Shown: one piece after another, positions 7,775 through 17,023 of the stretch
Position numbering within the stretch: the first letter of the stretch is position 1
Layout: each line of letters opens with the position of its first letter
Assembly: GCF_041677825.1 (NCBI RefSeq)
Contig: NZ_JBAYPG010000004.1
Location: 1-64,000 of the forward strand
Length of the DNA stretch: 64,000 bases
Reading direction: 5' to 3'
Source of the DNA: Castellaniella sp041677825
GTDB taxonomy: Bacteria > Pseudomonadota > Gammaproteobacteria > Burkholderiales > Burkholderiaceae_B
Position numbers and translations under genes: made by a program
Notes under the pieces: generated by a model
Told to the model about the DNA's origin: nothing
What the model saw: only the letters and a program-made list of their open reading frames with translations
Databases searched by the model: none

Positions 7775-8977
7775 ATGTCCAGCCGTTTTCTTGATGATGT
7801 GCAGGCCCGTCTCGCCCAGTTGCGCACCGACGGATATTACAAATCCGAGCGCGTGATCGCCGGCCCCCAGTCGGCCCGCGTGCACCTGGCCGATGGCTCG
7901 TCCGTACTCAATTTCTGTGCCAACAACTATCTGGGCCTGGCCAATGACCCGCGCCTCATCCGGGCTGCGGTCCGGGGCCTGGAGCAGGATGGCTTCGGCC
8001 TGGCCTCGGTGCGTTTCATTTGCGGCACGCAGGCCGGGCACAAGGCGCTCGAGGCCGAACTGGCCCAATGGCTGGGCATGGGTGATGCCATCCTGTATTC
8101 CAGCTGTTTCGATGCCAATGGCGGCCTGTTCGAGGCCCTGCTCGATGAGCAGGATGCCGTCATCAGCGACGCCCTCAACCATGCCAGCATCATCGACGGC
8201 ATTCGGCTCAGCAAGGCACGCCGGTACCGCTATGCCAACAATGACATGGCCGATCTGCGCAGCCAGCTGCAGGCGGCCCGCGACGGCGGTGCGCGCCACA
8301 TCCTGGTGGCAACCGATGGCGTGTTCTCCATGGATGGCATCGTGGCCAACCTGGGTGCGATCTGTGATCTGGCTGACGAATTCGATGCATTGGTCATGGT
8401 CGATGACTCCCATGCGGTGGGCTTCATGGGGGCCGAAGGCCGGGGCACGCCCGAGCACTGTGGCGTACAGGGCCGCGTGCACCTGCTCACGGGCACCCTG
8501 GGGAAAGCGCTGGGGGGCGCATCGGGCGGCTATGTGGCCGCCGATGCGCGGGTGGTCGACCTGCTGCGTCAGCGCTCCAGGCCCTACCTGTTCTCGAACA
8601 CCCTGGCCCCTGCCATCGTCGCGGCATCGCGTCAGGTGCTCACATTGTTGCGCGGCTCCGAAGGGGCCCGGCTGCGTGAACGCGTGCAGCACAATGGCCG
8701 GCTTTTTCGCCGGCAGATGCAGGCGCTGGGCTTTCATCTGGTGCCCGGCGAGCATCCCATCATTCCGGTCATGCTGGGCGAGGCCGCCCTGGCCGCCCGC
8801 ATGGCCGATGCGCTGCTCGAACAGGGCATTTACGTCATCGGCTTCTCGTACCCGGTCGTCCCCAAGGGGCAGGCGCGCATTCGCACCCAGATGAGCGCGG
8901 CGCATACCCCGGAAGACATCGAACACGCGGTGCAGGCCTTTGCACAGGTTGGCCGTGCGATGGGGGTCATCCAATGA
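7775..8977 (+). CDS. kbl: Glycine C-acetyltransferase (2-amino-3-ketobutyrate CoA ligase)
   Basis: Kbl is a pyridoxal-phosphate enzyme that cleaves 2-amino-3-ketobutyrate with CoA to glycine and acetyl-CoA, the second step of threonine catabolism. The 400-residue protein has the alpha-oxoamine synthase fold. The PLP lysine is K244 in TGTLGKALGG, the E. coli position, and the aspartate region VDDSHAVGFMG precedes it. Its TGA overlaps the ATG of tdh (ATGA), so the two enzymes that hand over the unstable intermediate are translationally coupled. Confidence 0.97.
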   Translation: MSSRFLDDVQARLAQLRTDGYYKSERVIAGPQSARVHLADGSSVLNFCANNYLGLANDPRLIRAAVRGLEQDGFGLASVRFICGTQAGHKALEAELAQWLGMGDAILYSSCFDANGGLFEALLDEQDAVISDALNHASIIDGIRLSKARRYRYANNDMADLRSQLQAARDGGARHILVATDGVFSMDGIVANLGAICDLADEFDALVMVDDSHAVGFMGAEGRGTPEHCGVQGRVHLLTGTLGKALGGASGGYVAADARVVDLLRQRSRPYLFSNTLAPAIVAASRQVLTLLRGSEGARLRERVQHNGRLFRRQMQALGFHLVPGEHPIIPVMLGEAALAARMADALLEQGIYVIGFSYPVVPKGQARIRTQMSAAHTPEDIEHAVQAFAQVGRAMGVIQ

Positions 8978-10008
8978 AAGCGCTGGTCAAGACCCGGCCT
9001 GGCGTCGGGCTCGAACTGGTCGAGGTGGAGCGCCCCGTCGTGGGTCACAATGATCTGCTCATCCGCATCCACAAGACGGCCATCTGCGGCACCGACATCC
9101 ACATCTGGAACTGGGACGACTGGGCGGCGCGCACCATTCCGGTGCCCATGCACGTGGGCCACGAATACATGGGCGAAGTGGTCGAGGTCGGCCAGGAGGT
9201 GCGTGGCTTTTCGGTGGGCGATCGCGTCTCCGGAGAAGGCCACATCACCTGCGGGCACTGCCGCAATTGCCGGGCCGGGCGGCGCCATCTGTGCCGCAAT
9301 ACGCAGGGGGTGGGCGTGAACCGCCCGGGGGCTTTTGCCGAGTATCTGGCCATCCCGGCCTTCAATGCCTTCCGCATCCCCGATGATGTGTCCGACGATC
9401 TGGCGGCGATCTTCGATCCGTTCGGCAATGCCGTGCACACGGCGCTGGCCTGGGATCTGTCCGGTGAGGACGTGCTCATCACCGGCGCCGGGCCCATCGG
9501 CGCCATGGCGGCCGCCATTGCCCGTCACGTCGGTGCCCGGCATGTGGTCATCACCGATGTGAACGACTATCGCTTGCAACTGGCGGCACGCATGGGGGCC
9601 AGCCGGGTGGTCAACGTGGCCCGCGAAGATCTGGCAGAGGTGATGCGCGAACTGGGCATGGTCGAAGGCTTCGATGTCGGGCTCGAGATGTCGGGCGTGC
9701 CTGATGCGCTTGCGGCCCTGCTGGCGCAGATGAATCACGGCGGCAAGGTCTCGCTGCTGGGCATCCTGCCCGACGGCGTGGGCATCGCATGGAGCCAGGT
9801 GATCTTCAAGGGGCTTGAAATCAAGGGCATCTACGGCCGCCAGATGTTCGATACCTGGTACAAGATGGCCGCCATGCTGCAAAGCGGCCTGGACATTTCG
9901 CCCGTCATCACCCACCACTACCCGGTGGCCGATTACCGCCGCGCCTTCGAGACCATGCGCTCGGGCGCCAGCGGCAAGGTGATCCTCGACTGGCGCCCCC
10001 GCGCGTAG
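8974..10008 (+). CDS. tdh: L-threonine 3-dehydrogenase
   Basis: This zinc, NAD-dependent medium-chain dehydrogenase oxidises L-threonine to 2-amino-3-ketobutyrate, the substrate of Kbl. The 344-residue protein carries catalytic zinc ligands Cys38 and His63-Glu64. The structural zinc set is Cys93, Cys96, Cys99 and Cys107. The nucleotide motif is GAGPIGAMAAAIARHVGA near residue 171. It is coupled to kbl by an ATGA overlap and converges on gdhA with only 1 bp between the stops. Confidence 0.97.
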   Translation: MKALVKTRPGVGLELVEVERPVVGHNDLLIRIHKTAICGTDIHIWNWDDWAARTIPVPMHVGHEYMGEVVEVGQEVRGFSVGDRVSGEGHITCGHCRNCRAGRRHLCRNTQGVGVNRPGAFAEYLAIPAFNAFRIPDDVSDDLAAIFDPFGNAVHTALAWDLSGEDVLITGAGPIGAMAAAIARHVGARHVVITDVNDYRLQLAARMGASRVVNVAREDLAEVMRELGMVEGFDVGLEMSGVPDALAALLAQMNHGGKVSLLGILPDGVGIAWSQVIFKGLEIKGIYGRQMFDTWYKMAAMLQSGLDISPVITHHYPVADYRRAFETMRSGASGKVILDWRPRA

Positions 10009-10009
10009 C

Positions 10010-11299
10010 TCAGGGGTAGAGCCCGCGCACGTGGTGGGCTTCCAGGATGCGGGTGCAGGCCACGATGAACGCGGCGGTGCGCAATGACACGCCGTGCTGG
10101 CGTGCCACCGACGACATGGCGGCATAGGCGGCGCGCATCATGGCTTCGAGCCGGTGGTTGATTTCCTGCTCGGTCCAGAAGAAGCTCGAGAAATCCTGCA
10201 CCCACTCGAAGTAGCTGACGGTCACCCCGCCGGCATTGGCCACCACGTCGGGCACAATGACGGTCCCCTTGGCCGAGATGATGTCGTCTGCTTCGGGTGT
10301 CGTGGGGCCATTGGCCCCTTCGACCAGAATGCGGGTGTGGATCAGGTCGGCATTGTGTTCGGTGATCTGCCCTTCGAGCGCCGCCGGGATCAGGATGTCG
10401 GTCGGCAGCGACCAGAATTCTTGTGCGCTGAGCGTTTCGGTGCCAGCGGCGCCGGCCACGCCACCGGTCTTCTGGACATGATCGAGCAGGGCGGGGATGT
10501 TCAGGCCCCGCTCGGCATGGACAATGCCGGTGTGATCGTAGATGGCCACGACGTGCGCGCCGGCATCATGGAACAGGCGTGCGGCTGTGCCCCCCACGTT
10601 GCCGAAGCCCTGGATGGCGATGCGCGCCCCCTTGATTTCGATGCCCGATTCGCGCGCAGCTTCGCAGGCAATCACATAGACGCCGCGACCCGTGGCCTGG
10701 ATGCGCCCCAGGCTGCCACCCAGCGATACGGGCTTGCCGGTGACCACCCCGGTATTGGTACCGCCTTCGTTCATCGAATAGGTGTCCATCATCCAGGCCA
10801 TGATCTGGGCATTGGTGTTGACGTCGGGCGCAGGGATGTCCTTGTGCGGGCCGATGATGTCGTGGATTTCGCTGGTGTAGCGGCGGGTGATGCGTTCGAT
10901 CTCGGCCTGCGAATACTGGTGCGGGTCAAAGCGTATGCCCCCCTTGGCGCCCCCGAAGGGCAGGTTGACCGCGGCCGACTTGATCGACATCCAGGCCGAC
11001 AGCGCCATGACTTCCGACAGCGTGACGTCCTGGTGGAAGCGCACCCCGCCCTTGCCGGGGCCGCGCGACAGGCTGTGCTGCACGCGATAGCCCTCGAAAT
11101 GCGCCATGGTGCCGTCATCGAGCCGGATGGGCACATCGACCACCAGAATCCGCTTGGGTCGCTTCAGGATGCCAACCAGCGGGGCCAGTGACCCGAGGTA
11201 GGGGGCGACCCGGTCGACCTGCTGCAGATAGATGGCCCAGGGGCCGGGATCATGGGGATTCAGGTAAGAAGGAAGATCGGAGACTGAAGATGCAGACAT
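10010..11299 (-). CDS. gdhA: Glutamate dehydrogenase
   Basis: This enzyme interconverts glutamate and 2-oxoglutarate plus ammonia. The 429-residue protein is a small hexameric-type glutamate dehydrogenase. The active-site region LPFGGAKGGIRFDP contains catalytic Lys119, and Lys83 lies in GPGKGGVRF. A Rossmann motif GFGNVGGTAARLF is near residue 225. The cofactor cannot be decided from sequence alone, although the overall type resembles NAD-using catabolic enzymes. Next to threonine degradation it suggests a nitrogen and carbon catabolic role. The Crp-like gene lies 103 bp upstream on the same strand. Confidence 0.95.
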   Translation of the reverse strand: MSASSVSDLPSYLNPHDPGPWAIYLQQVDRVAPYLGSLAPLVGILKRPKRILVVDVPIRLDDGTMAHFEGYRVQHSLSRGPGKGGVRFHQDVTLSEVMALSAWMSIKSAAVNLPFGGAKGGIRFDPHQYSQAEIERITRRYTSEIHDIIGPHKDIPAPDVNTNAQIMAWMMDTYSMNEGGTNTGVVTGKPVSLGGSLGRIQATGRGVYVIACEAARESGIEIKGARIAIQGFGNVGGTAARLFHDAGAHVVAIYDHTGIVHAERGLNIPALLDHVQKTGGVAGAAGTETLSAQEFWSLPTDILIPAALEGQITEHNADLIHTRILVEGANGPTTPEADDIISAKGTVIVPDVVANAGGVTVSYFEWVQDFSSFFWTEQEINHRLEAMMRAAYAAMSSVARQHGVSLRTAAFIVACTRILEAHHVRGLYP

Positions 11300-11402
11300 G
11301 AAGGGACCTGGTCAGAGAATAAGTGCGAAAACCCCCGAGGCGCCGTGCATCAGAGGGAAATCTTGGATGTGGTCCCTATTTTAGTGCGCAACGCAGAGTT
11401 CT

Positions 11403-12077
11403 TCAGAGCCCGTAGAGACGCAGGCCTTCGAGGTCGAGCACCTCGACACCCCCGTATGTCGCTTTGAGCAGCTCTGCAGCCTCGAGGGCGCGCAGGGCCT
11501 GGTTGGTACGCTGGCGCGAGATCCGCGCCAGGTAGCCGATTTCTTCCTGGGTGATGTCCAGGCGCATCGAGTTGCCCGGATACAGCAGCGGGTTGAAGAG
11601 TTCGGCCAGGCAGCGCGCCACCCGTGCATCCGGCGCGAGCAGGCGGTCGTATTCGGCCTTGCCGATGAACTGGGCCACGCGTTCGTTGAGCTGGTGCAGC
11701 AGGTAGCGGTTGAACGGGATGCTGGCATCGAGCAGCCAGTAGAAGGTGTCATTGCGCAGGCGGGCGATGGTGCTCTGGCGCAGCGCGATGATGTCGTACT
11801 TGCGGGCTTCGCGCTTGAGCAGCGAGCCTTCGCCGATCCAGCCCCCCGCAGGCACGCCGGTGAGCGAGGCCATCTTGCCATCGGCGGTGCCCACCGACAC
11901 CTTGATCAGGCCCGCGAACACACCGATCCACGCGCTGGCCAACCCGCCCTTGTGTTCGATGATGGTGCCTGCGTCGACCTGTGCCACGGCCGTATCACGC
12001 ACCACCCTGGCCTGCTGCGCATCATCGAGCAGGTCGAACCATGCGGCATGCCGGTGCAAGGCCTGAATCACATTCAT
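11403..12077 (-). CDS. Crp/Fnr-family transcriptional regulator
   Basis: This 224-residue protein has an N-terminal cyclic-nucleotide-binding-like beta barrel (about 15-120) and a C-terminal winged helix. The recognition region is TQEEIGYLARISRQRTNQAL (about 175-194). There is no N-terminal four-cysteine cluster, so it is not an oxygen-sensing Fnr, and the effector is unknown. It faces the ABC transporter-ligase operon across 140 bp and sits directly upstream of gdhA, so both are candidate targets. This is inference from position only. Confidence 0.85.
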   Translation of the reverse strand: MNVIQALHRHAAWFDLLDDAQQARVVRDTAVAQVDAGTIIEHKGGLASAWIGVFAGLIKVSVGTADGKMASLTGVPAGGWIGEGSLLKREARKYDIIALRQSTIARLRNDTFYWLLDASIPFNRYLLHQLNERVAQFIGKAEYDRLLAPDARVARCLAELFNPLLYPGNSMRLDITQEEIGYLARISRQRTNQALRALEAAELLKATYGGVEVLDLEGLRLYGL

Positions 12078-12184
12078 CAGGAATTACCCTAGTTCAATCT
12101 TGAATGTCATACAAGGGACAGTTGGAACCCGAAGGGGGCGGTATCTTGAATGACAACAGCATCCATAGAGATGCACCACGGATG

Positions 12185-12197
12185 GCATGTCACATGC
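12185..12197. promoter_or_regulatory. Perfect 13-bp palindrome upstream of the ABC-ligase operon
   Basis: GCATGT-C-ACATGC is a perfect inverted repeat about a central C, ending 20 bp before the livG start. It lies in the divergent region shared with the Crp-like regulator and could be an operator. It does not match the Crp or Fnr consensus spacing. Confidence 0.35.
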
Positions 12198-12217
12198 ATC
12201 GACACCACGGAGACATC

Positions 12218-13054
12218 ATGGTACAGGAAACCCATCGGGCTGCGAGCCCTTCTGTCGATCCGGCCAATGACATCCTGCTGTCGGTCGAGGGCCTGCACTT
12301 GGCATTCGGCGGCATCAAGGCCCTGCAGGGCATCGATCTGGCCGTGCGTCCGGGCGAGATCTATTCCATCATCGGCCCCAACGGCGCTGGCAAGACATCG
12401 CTGCTCAACTGTATCTCCGGGCGCTACCGTCCGCAGCAGGGCCGCATGGTCTTCAACGGCACCGACATCACCGGGCTCAAGCCCAATCAGCGCTGCAGGC
12501 TGGGGCTGGGGCGGACCTTCCAGAACCTGGCCCTGTTTGGCCACATGACCGTGCTCGACAACATTCTGGTGGGTCGGCATCATCTGATGCGCAACAATTT
12601 CCTCAGCGGATCGCTGTACTGGCTTTCAGGGGCGCGTCGCGAAGAACTCGAACACCGCCGGCATGTCGAAAACATCATCGATTTTCTCGAAATCGCGCAT
12701 ATTCGCCACAGCATTGCCGGCACGCTGTCATACGGCCTGTGCAAGCGTGTCGAACTGGCCCGGGCCGTGGCCCTGAACCCCAGGCTGCTGCTGCTCGACG
12801 AGCCCATGGCCGGCATGAACTTCGAAGAAAAGGAAGACATCGCCCGCTACATCATCGACCTCAACGAAGAGTGGGGCATCACCATTGTCATGATCGAGCA
12901 CGACATGGGCGTCGTGGTCGATATTTCCGATCACGTCACCGTGCTCAACTTCGGCCAGCCCATCGCTTCGGGCCTGCCCGATGATGTCATGGCCGATCCC
13001 TTCGTGCGGCAGGCCTATCTGGGCGAAGAATCCCTGCTCGAGGAGTCGGCATGA
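12218..13054 (+). CDS. livG: Branched-chain-type ABC transporter ATPase (LivG-like)
   Basis: This is one of two ATPases of the importer encoded downstream. The 278-residue protein has Walker A GPNGAGKTS near residue 54, a degenerate signature region TLSYGLCKRVELARA, and Walker B LLLLDEPMAGM near 188. The LivG-type insertion around FLSGSLYWLSGARREE is present. The ATG at 12218 follows a GGAGA ribosome-binding site; an upstream in-frame start at 12104 would run through the palindrome. Its stop overlaps the next ATG (ATGA), coupling it to the CoA ligase. Confidence 0.92.
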   Translation: MVQETHRAASPSVDPANDILLSVEGLHLAFGGIKALQGIDLAVRPGEIYSIIGPNGAGKTSLLNCISGRYRPQQGRMVFNGTDITGLKPNQRCRLGLGRTFQNLALFGHMTVLDNILVGRHHLMRNNFLSGSLYWLSGARREELEHRRHVENIIDFLEIAHIRHSIAGTLSYGLCKRVELARAVALNPRLLLLDEPMAGMNFEEKEDIARYIIDLNEEWGITIVMIEHDMGVVVDISDHVTVLNFGQPIASGLPDDVMADPFVRQAYLGEESLLEESA

Positions 13055-14958
13055 ATTCCGCCAGCGCCTGGCCCGACCTGCAGCAGCACGATACCTATCC
13101 GAAACTGCTGGCCCACAATGCCCGTCACTGGCCCGACGACATCGCCCTGCGCGAGAAAGAATTCGGCATCTGGAACGAAGTCACCTGGCGCGACTACGAG
13201 CAGGCCGTCGAACTATTCGCGCTCGGCCTGCTCGAGCTGGGTGTGCAGCCTGGCGATATCGTCGGCATCGTGGGCGACAACCGGCCCGAATGGGTGCAGT
13301 GCGAAATCGCCGTCCATGCCGTGGGGGCCATGAGCCTTGGCATCTACCAGGATTCAATGGGCGAAGAAGTCCAATACCTGCTCGACTATGGCCGGGTGCA
13401 GGTCATCATGTGCGAAGACGAAGAGCAGGTCGACAAGATCCTGCAGATCGCCGATGACTGCCCTGCAATCCGGCACATCATTTACCATGATCCCCGCGGC
13501 ATGCGCAAGTACCCGGACCCGCGCCTGATCAGTCAGCACGAACTCTTCGAACGGGCTGGCGCCGCACGCCAGCGCGAGCCCGGGCGCTATCGCCAATTGG
13601 TCGAATCAGGCCCGGGCGAACGCCCTTCGATGCTGATCACCACCTCGGGGACCACGTCCCGGCCGAAACTGGTGATGTTCCAGTCCCGTTCCTTTCTCGA
13701 TCACACCGCGGCCTATCTGCGGGCCGACCCCAAATATGCGGGCGACAACTACGTATCCGTGCTGCCGCTGCCCTGGATCATGGAGCAGGTCTACGCGCTG
13801 GCCCAGTCGCTGATCACTCGCATGACGGTCAATTTCGTCGAAGAATCCGAAACCATGATGCAGGATCTGCGCGAGATCGGCCCCAATTTCGTGCTGCTCG
13901 CGCCGCGCGTCTGGGAATCCATCGCCGCCGACGTCAAGGCGCGCATGATGGAAGCCTCGCGCATCAAGCAGTGGATGTACGCCCTGGGCATGAAAATCGG
14001 CATGCCGCAGCTCGAGCGTCACGGCCGGCCGTCGCGGCTGGCCCATGTCCTGCTGTTTCGCGCCCTGCGCGATCGCCTGGGCTTCAGTCACCTGCATTCG
14101 GCGGCCACTGGCGGCGCGGCTCTGGGGCCGGATACCTTCAAGTTTTTCCTCGCCATGGGGGTGCCCCTGCGCCAGATCTATGGCCAGACCGAAATGGCCG
14201 GGGTCTATACGGGCCACCAGCCCGACGACCTGGATTTCGACAGCGTGGGGGTGCCGTTCGACAATACCCGCCTGCGTATAGACCAGCCCGATGAAAACGG
14301 CGTGGGCGAGGTTCTGGTGCGCAGCAGCGGCATGTTCATGGGCTACTACAAGAACGAGCAGGCCACGACCGAAGCCGTGCACGATGGCTGGCTGCATACG
14401 GGTGATGCCGGCTACATGAAAGAAAACGGCCATCTGGTGGTGATCGACCGTCTGTCCGATCTGGCAGTCACCTCGCTGGGTCACCGCTTTTCGCCCATGT
14501 ATGTCGAAAACAAGCTGAAGTTTTCGCCATTCATCGCCGAAGCCGTCATCCTCGGGCATGAACGCCCGTGGTTGGCTGCCATGATCTGCATCCGCTACGG
14601 CATATTGTCGAAATGGGCCGAGCATCGGGGCATCGCCTTCACCAACTACACCAATCTGTCGGCCCAGCCCCAGGTCTACGACATGATCCGGCGCGAGATC
14701 GAGCAGGTCAATGCCGGGCTGCCGGCGTGGCAGCGGGTGCGCAAGTTCCTGCTGCTCTACAAGGAACTCGATCCCGATGACGGTGAACTCACCCGTACGC
14801 GCAAGATCCGCCGCAAGGTGGTGCAGGAAAAATACGCCGACATCATCGATGCCATCTACGACGGGCGCGAGTCCGTGCACGTCGATACCGTGATCACATT
14901 CCAGGACGGCACCCGTTCACAGGTCATCACCGACCTGCGGGTCGTCGACCTGTCCTGA
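13051..14958 (+). CDS. AMP-dependent acyl-CoA synthetase embedded in ABC operon
   Basis: This 635-residue adenylate-forming enzyme is of the long-chain acyl-CoA synthetase type and would activate a carboxylic acid to its CoA thioester with ATP. The P-loop motif is TTSGTTSRPKLVMF near residue 193. The aromatic motif is YGQTEMAGVY near 373, and the ATP-binding TGDAGYMKENGHLVVIDR near 450. It is translationally coupled to livG and lies 12 bp before the permease gene livH. Insertion inside a transporter operon implies that its substrate is the imported compound. The acid itself is unknown. Confidence 0.9.
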   Translation: MNSASAWPDLQQHDTYPKLLAHNARHWPDDIALREKEFGIWNEVTWRDYEQAVELFALGLLELGVQPGDIVGIVGDNRPEWVQCEIAVHAVGAMSLGIYQDSMGEEVQYLLDYGRVQVIMCEDEEQVDKILQIADDCPAIRHIIYHDPRGMRKYPDPRLISQHELFERAGAARQREPGRYRQLVESGPGERPSMLITTSGTTSRPKLVMFQSRSFLDHTAAYLRADPKYAGDNYVSVLPLPWIMEQVYALAQSLITRMTVNFVEESETMMQDLREIGPNFVLLAPRVWESIAADVKARMMEASRIKQWMYALGMKIGMPQLERHGRPSRLAHVLLFRALRDRLGFSHLHSAATGGAALGPDTFKFFLAMGVPLRQIYGQTEMAGVYTGHQPDDLDFDSVGVPFDNTRLRIDQPDENGVGEVLVRSSGMFMGYYKNEQATTEAVHDGWLHTGDAGYMKENGHLVVIDRLSDLAVTSLGHRFSPMYVENKLKFSPFIAEAVILGHERPWLAAMICIRYGILSKWAEHRGIAFTNYTNLSAQPQVYDMIRREIEQVNAGLPAWQRVRKFLLLYKELDPDDGELTRTRKIRRKVVQEKYADIIDAIYDGRESVHVDTVITFQDGTRSQVITDLRVVDLS

Positions 14959-14970
14959 GGAGAAACCACC

Positions 14971-15864
14971 ATGGACTGGAGCCTGCTGCTGGCATTCGCG
15001 GTCAACGGGATACTCGTGGGGGCCCTGTATGGGGTGGTGGCCATGTGCTTCGTGCTCATCTACAAGGCCACGCAGATCCTGAATTTCGCCCAGGGCGAAT
15101 TCCTCCTGATCGGCGCCTGGATCTGCTGGGCAACCATCGTACAGTTCGGATTGCCATTCTGGCTGGGCTTCCTGGTCACCCTGGCCTTCATGTTTCTCTT
15201 TGGCGTCCTGCTGCAGATGGTGGTGCTGCGCCCCATGATAGGCGAACCCATCATTTCGGTGATCATGCTCACCATCGGGCTGTCCATCGTGTTCCGTTCG
15301 GCCATGAACTGGATCTTCGGCTCGCATGTGCGCTCCTTTCCGGCCGTGTTCGACACGGATCACGTCGAGATCCTCGGTCTGAACGTGCAGATGCCCTACG
15401 TGCTCAGCTTCGTGCTGGCCATTCTGGTCGTGCTCGGTTTCTTCCTGTTCTTCAAGTATTCACGCATGGGCCTGGCCATGCGTGCCACCGCCTTCGACCA
15501 GCAGGTGGCGCAGAGCCTCGGGGTTTCGGTCGAGCGGGTGTTCGCGCTGTCGTGGGCCATCTCGGCCATGGCCTCGGCCCTGGCCGGCGTGGTCATCGGC
15601 ATGGTCAACGGGGTGTCATCCTCGCTCGCCTTCTATGGCATCAAGGTCTTTCCGGCGGTCATCGTGGGTGGGCTCGATTCCATCGTGGGTGGCATGGTGG
15701 GCGGGCTCATCGTGGGCGTGATCGAGAATCTGGCCGCATTTGCCGATACCCAATACCTGCATTGGGGCAACCTGCTCGAAGTGGTGCCGTTCTATGTGCT
15801 GATCATCATCCTGATGGTCAAGCCCTACGGCCTGTTCGGTACCGAAGACATCGAACGCATCTAA
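14971..15864 (+). CDS. livH: Branched-chain-type ABC transporter permease (LivH-like)
   Basis: This 297-residue inner-membrane permease is almost wholly hydrophobic. It carries the family start GILVGALYGVVAMCFVLIYKA and the conserved FAQGEFLLIG and GMVGGLIVGVIENLA segments. It forms the translocation pore with the LivM-like partner. A GAGGAG ribosome-binding site precedes the ATG. Confidence 0.94.
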   Translation: MDWSLLLAFAVNGILVGALYGVVAMCFVLIYKATQILNFAQGEFLLIGAWICWATIVQFGLPFWLGFLVTLAFMFLFGVLLQMVVLRPMIGEPIISVIMLTIGLSIVFRSAMNWIFGSHVRSFPAVFDTDHVEILGLNVQMPYVLSFVLAILVVLGFFLFFKYSRMGLAMRATAFDQQVAQSLGVSVERVFALSWAISAMASALAGVVIGMVNGVSSSLAFYGIKVFPAVIVGGLDSIVGGMVGGLIVGVIENLAAFADTQYLHWGNLLEVVPFYVLIIILMVKPYGLFGTEDIERI

Positions 15865-15877
15865 GGAGACCCGGGCC

Positions 15878-16942
15878 ATGGCATTGGGCGCAGACAGCAT
15901 GCGGTGTGGTGAATTCCACACCAGTTATCGCACCGACATTCGTATCTTCCCGACCGCCTTTTCACGCAACATGGCCTTGCTGGGTCTGGCGCTACTGGCT
16001 CTGGGGCCTCTGTACCTGAACGCGTACTGGCTCAGTCTGCTGATCCAGATCGGCTATTTCAGCATTGCGGCGCTCGGGCTGAACATCCTCACGGGCTACT
16101 CGGGGCAGATCTCGCTGGGGCATGCGGCGTTCTTCGGGGTGGGGGCCTTCACCTCGGCCTGGCTGAACAACAGCTTCGGCATCCCGGTGCTGTTGTGCAT
16201 CCCGCTGGCTGGCCTGTTCACCACCCTGGTGGGGCTGATCTTCGGCTTGCCTGCAGGGCGCCTCAAAGGCATGTACCTGGTCATCGCCACCCTCGCGGCG
16301 CAATACATCATCGAAGATTTCTTCAACCGGGCCGACTGGTTCACCGGCGGCACGGCCGGTACCATGGCCGGGTCGGTCGAACTCTTCGGGTTTGCCTTCG
16401 ATACCGACGGGCGCTACTTCTATGTGGTGCTGGCCTTTCTGGTCCTGACCCTGCTGCTCGTCACCAACCTGATGCGCAGTCGCGACGGCCGGGCCTTCGT
16501 GGCCTTGCGCGACCATTACCTGTCGGCCGAGATCATGGGTATCAATCTCAACAAGTACCGCATCCTGGCCTTCGGCATCTCGTCGTTCTATGCCGGTATC
16601 GGCGGGGCGCTGTATGCGCACTATATGGGTTATGTGTCGGTCGAGGCCTTCGGCCTGCTGCTCTCCGTCCAGTTCATCGGCATGATCATCATCGGTGGCC
16701 TGGGCTCGGTCATGGGGACCCTGCTGGGGGTGATCTTCATGGTCATGCTGCCGCAGGTCGTCACCTGGGGCGCAGGCGCGCTCAAGCATCTGGCGCCTCA
16801 ATTGGGCTCCAACGTGTCCTACATGCAGGAAATCGCCGTGGGCATGGCCATCGTCCTGTTCCTGATTTTCGAGCCCGAAGGCCTGATTCATCGCTGGAAG
16901 ATGACCAAGGCCTGGTGGAAGCTGTACCCGTTCTCGTATTGA
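15878..16942 (+). CDS. livM: Branched-chain-type ABC transporter permease (LivM-like)
   Basis: This 354-residue second permease has the LivM signature LNILTGYSGQISLGHAAFFG near residue 68. The EAA-like cytoplasmic loop region includes AEIMGINLNKYRILAF, and IIIGGLGSVMGTLLGVIF is near 270. A polar N-terminal segment of about 27 residues precedes the first helix. AAGGAG lies upstream of the ATG. It is 13 bp after livH and 81 bp before the binding-protein gene. Confidence 0.94.
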   Translation: MALGADSMRCGEFHTSYRTDIRIFPTAFSRNMALLGLALLALGPLYLNAYWLSLLIQIGYFSIAALGLNILTGYSGQISLGHAAFFGVGAFTSAWLNNSFGIPVLLCIPLAGLFTTLVGLIFGLPAGRLKGMYLVIATLAAQYIIEDFFNRADWFTGGTAGTMAGSVELFGFAFDTDGRYFYVVLAFLVLTLLLVTNLMRSRDGRAFVALRDHYLSAEIMGINLNKYRILAFGISSFYAGIGGALYAHYMGYVSVEAFGLLLSVQFIGMIIIGGLGSVMGTLLGVIFMVMLPQVVTWGAGALKHLAPQLGSNVSYMQEIAVGMAIVLFLIFEPEGLIHRWKMTKAWWKLYPFSY

Positions 16943-17023
16943 CGCTCTCGCATTCGATGTGAACCGGCCTGTCCTGGCCGACATTCAAGCAGCAAGCATG
17001 CAAACCTTGAGGAGGGATCTGAC

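Noticed and set aside
10000..10075. tRNA-like start (GCGCGTAGCTCAGGGGTAGAGC)
   Set aside because: The D-arm motif looks right, but no anticodon stem or TTCGA-type T-arm follows, and the bases encode the ends of tdh and gdhA.
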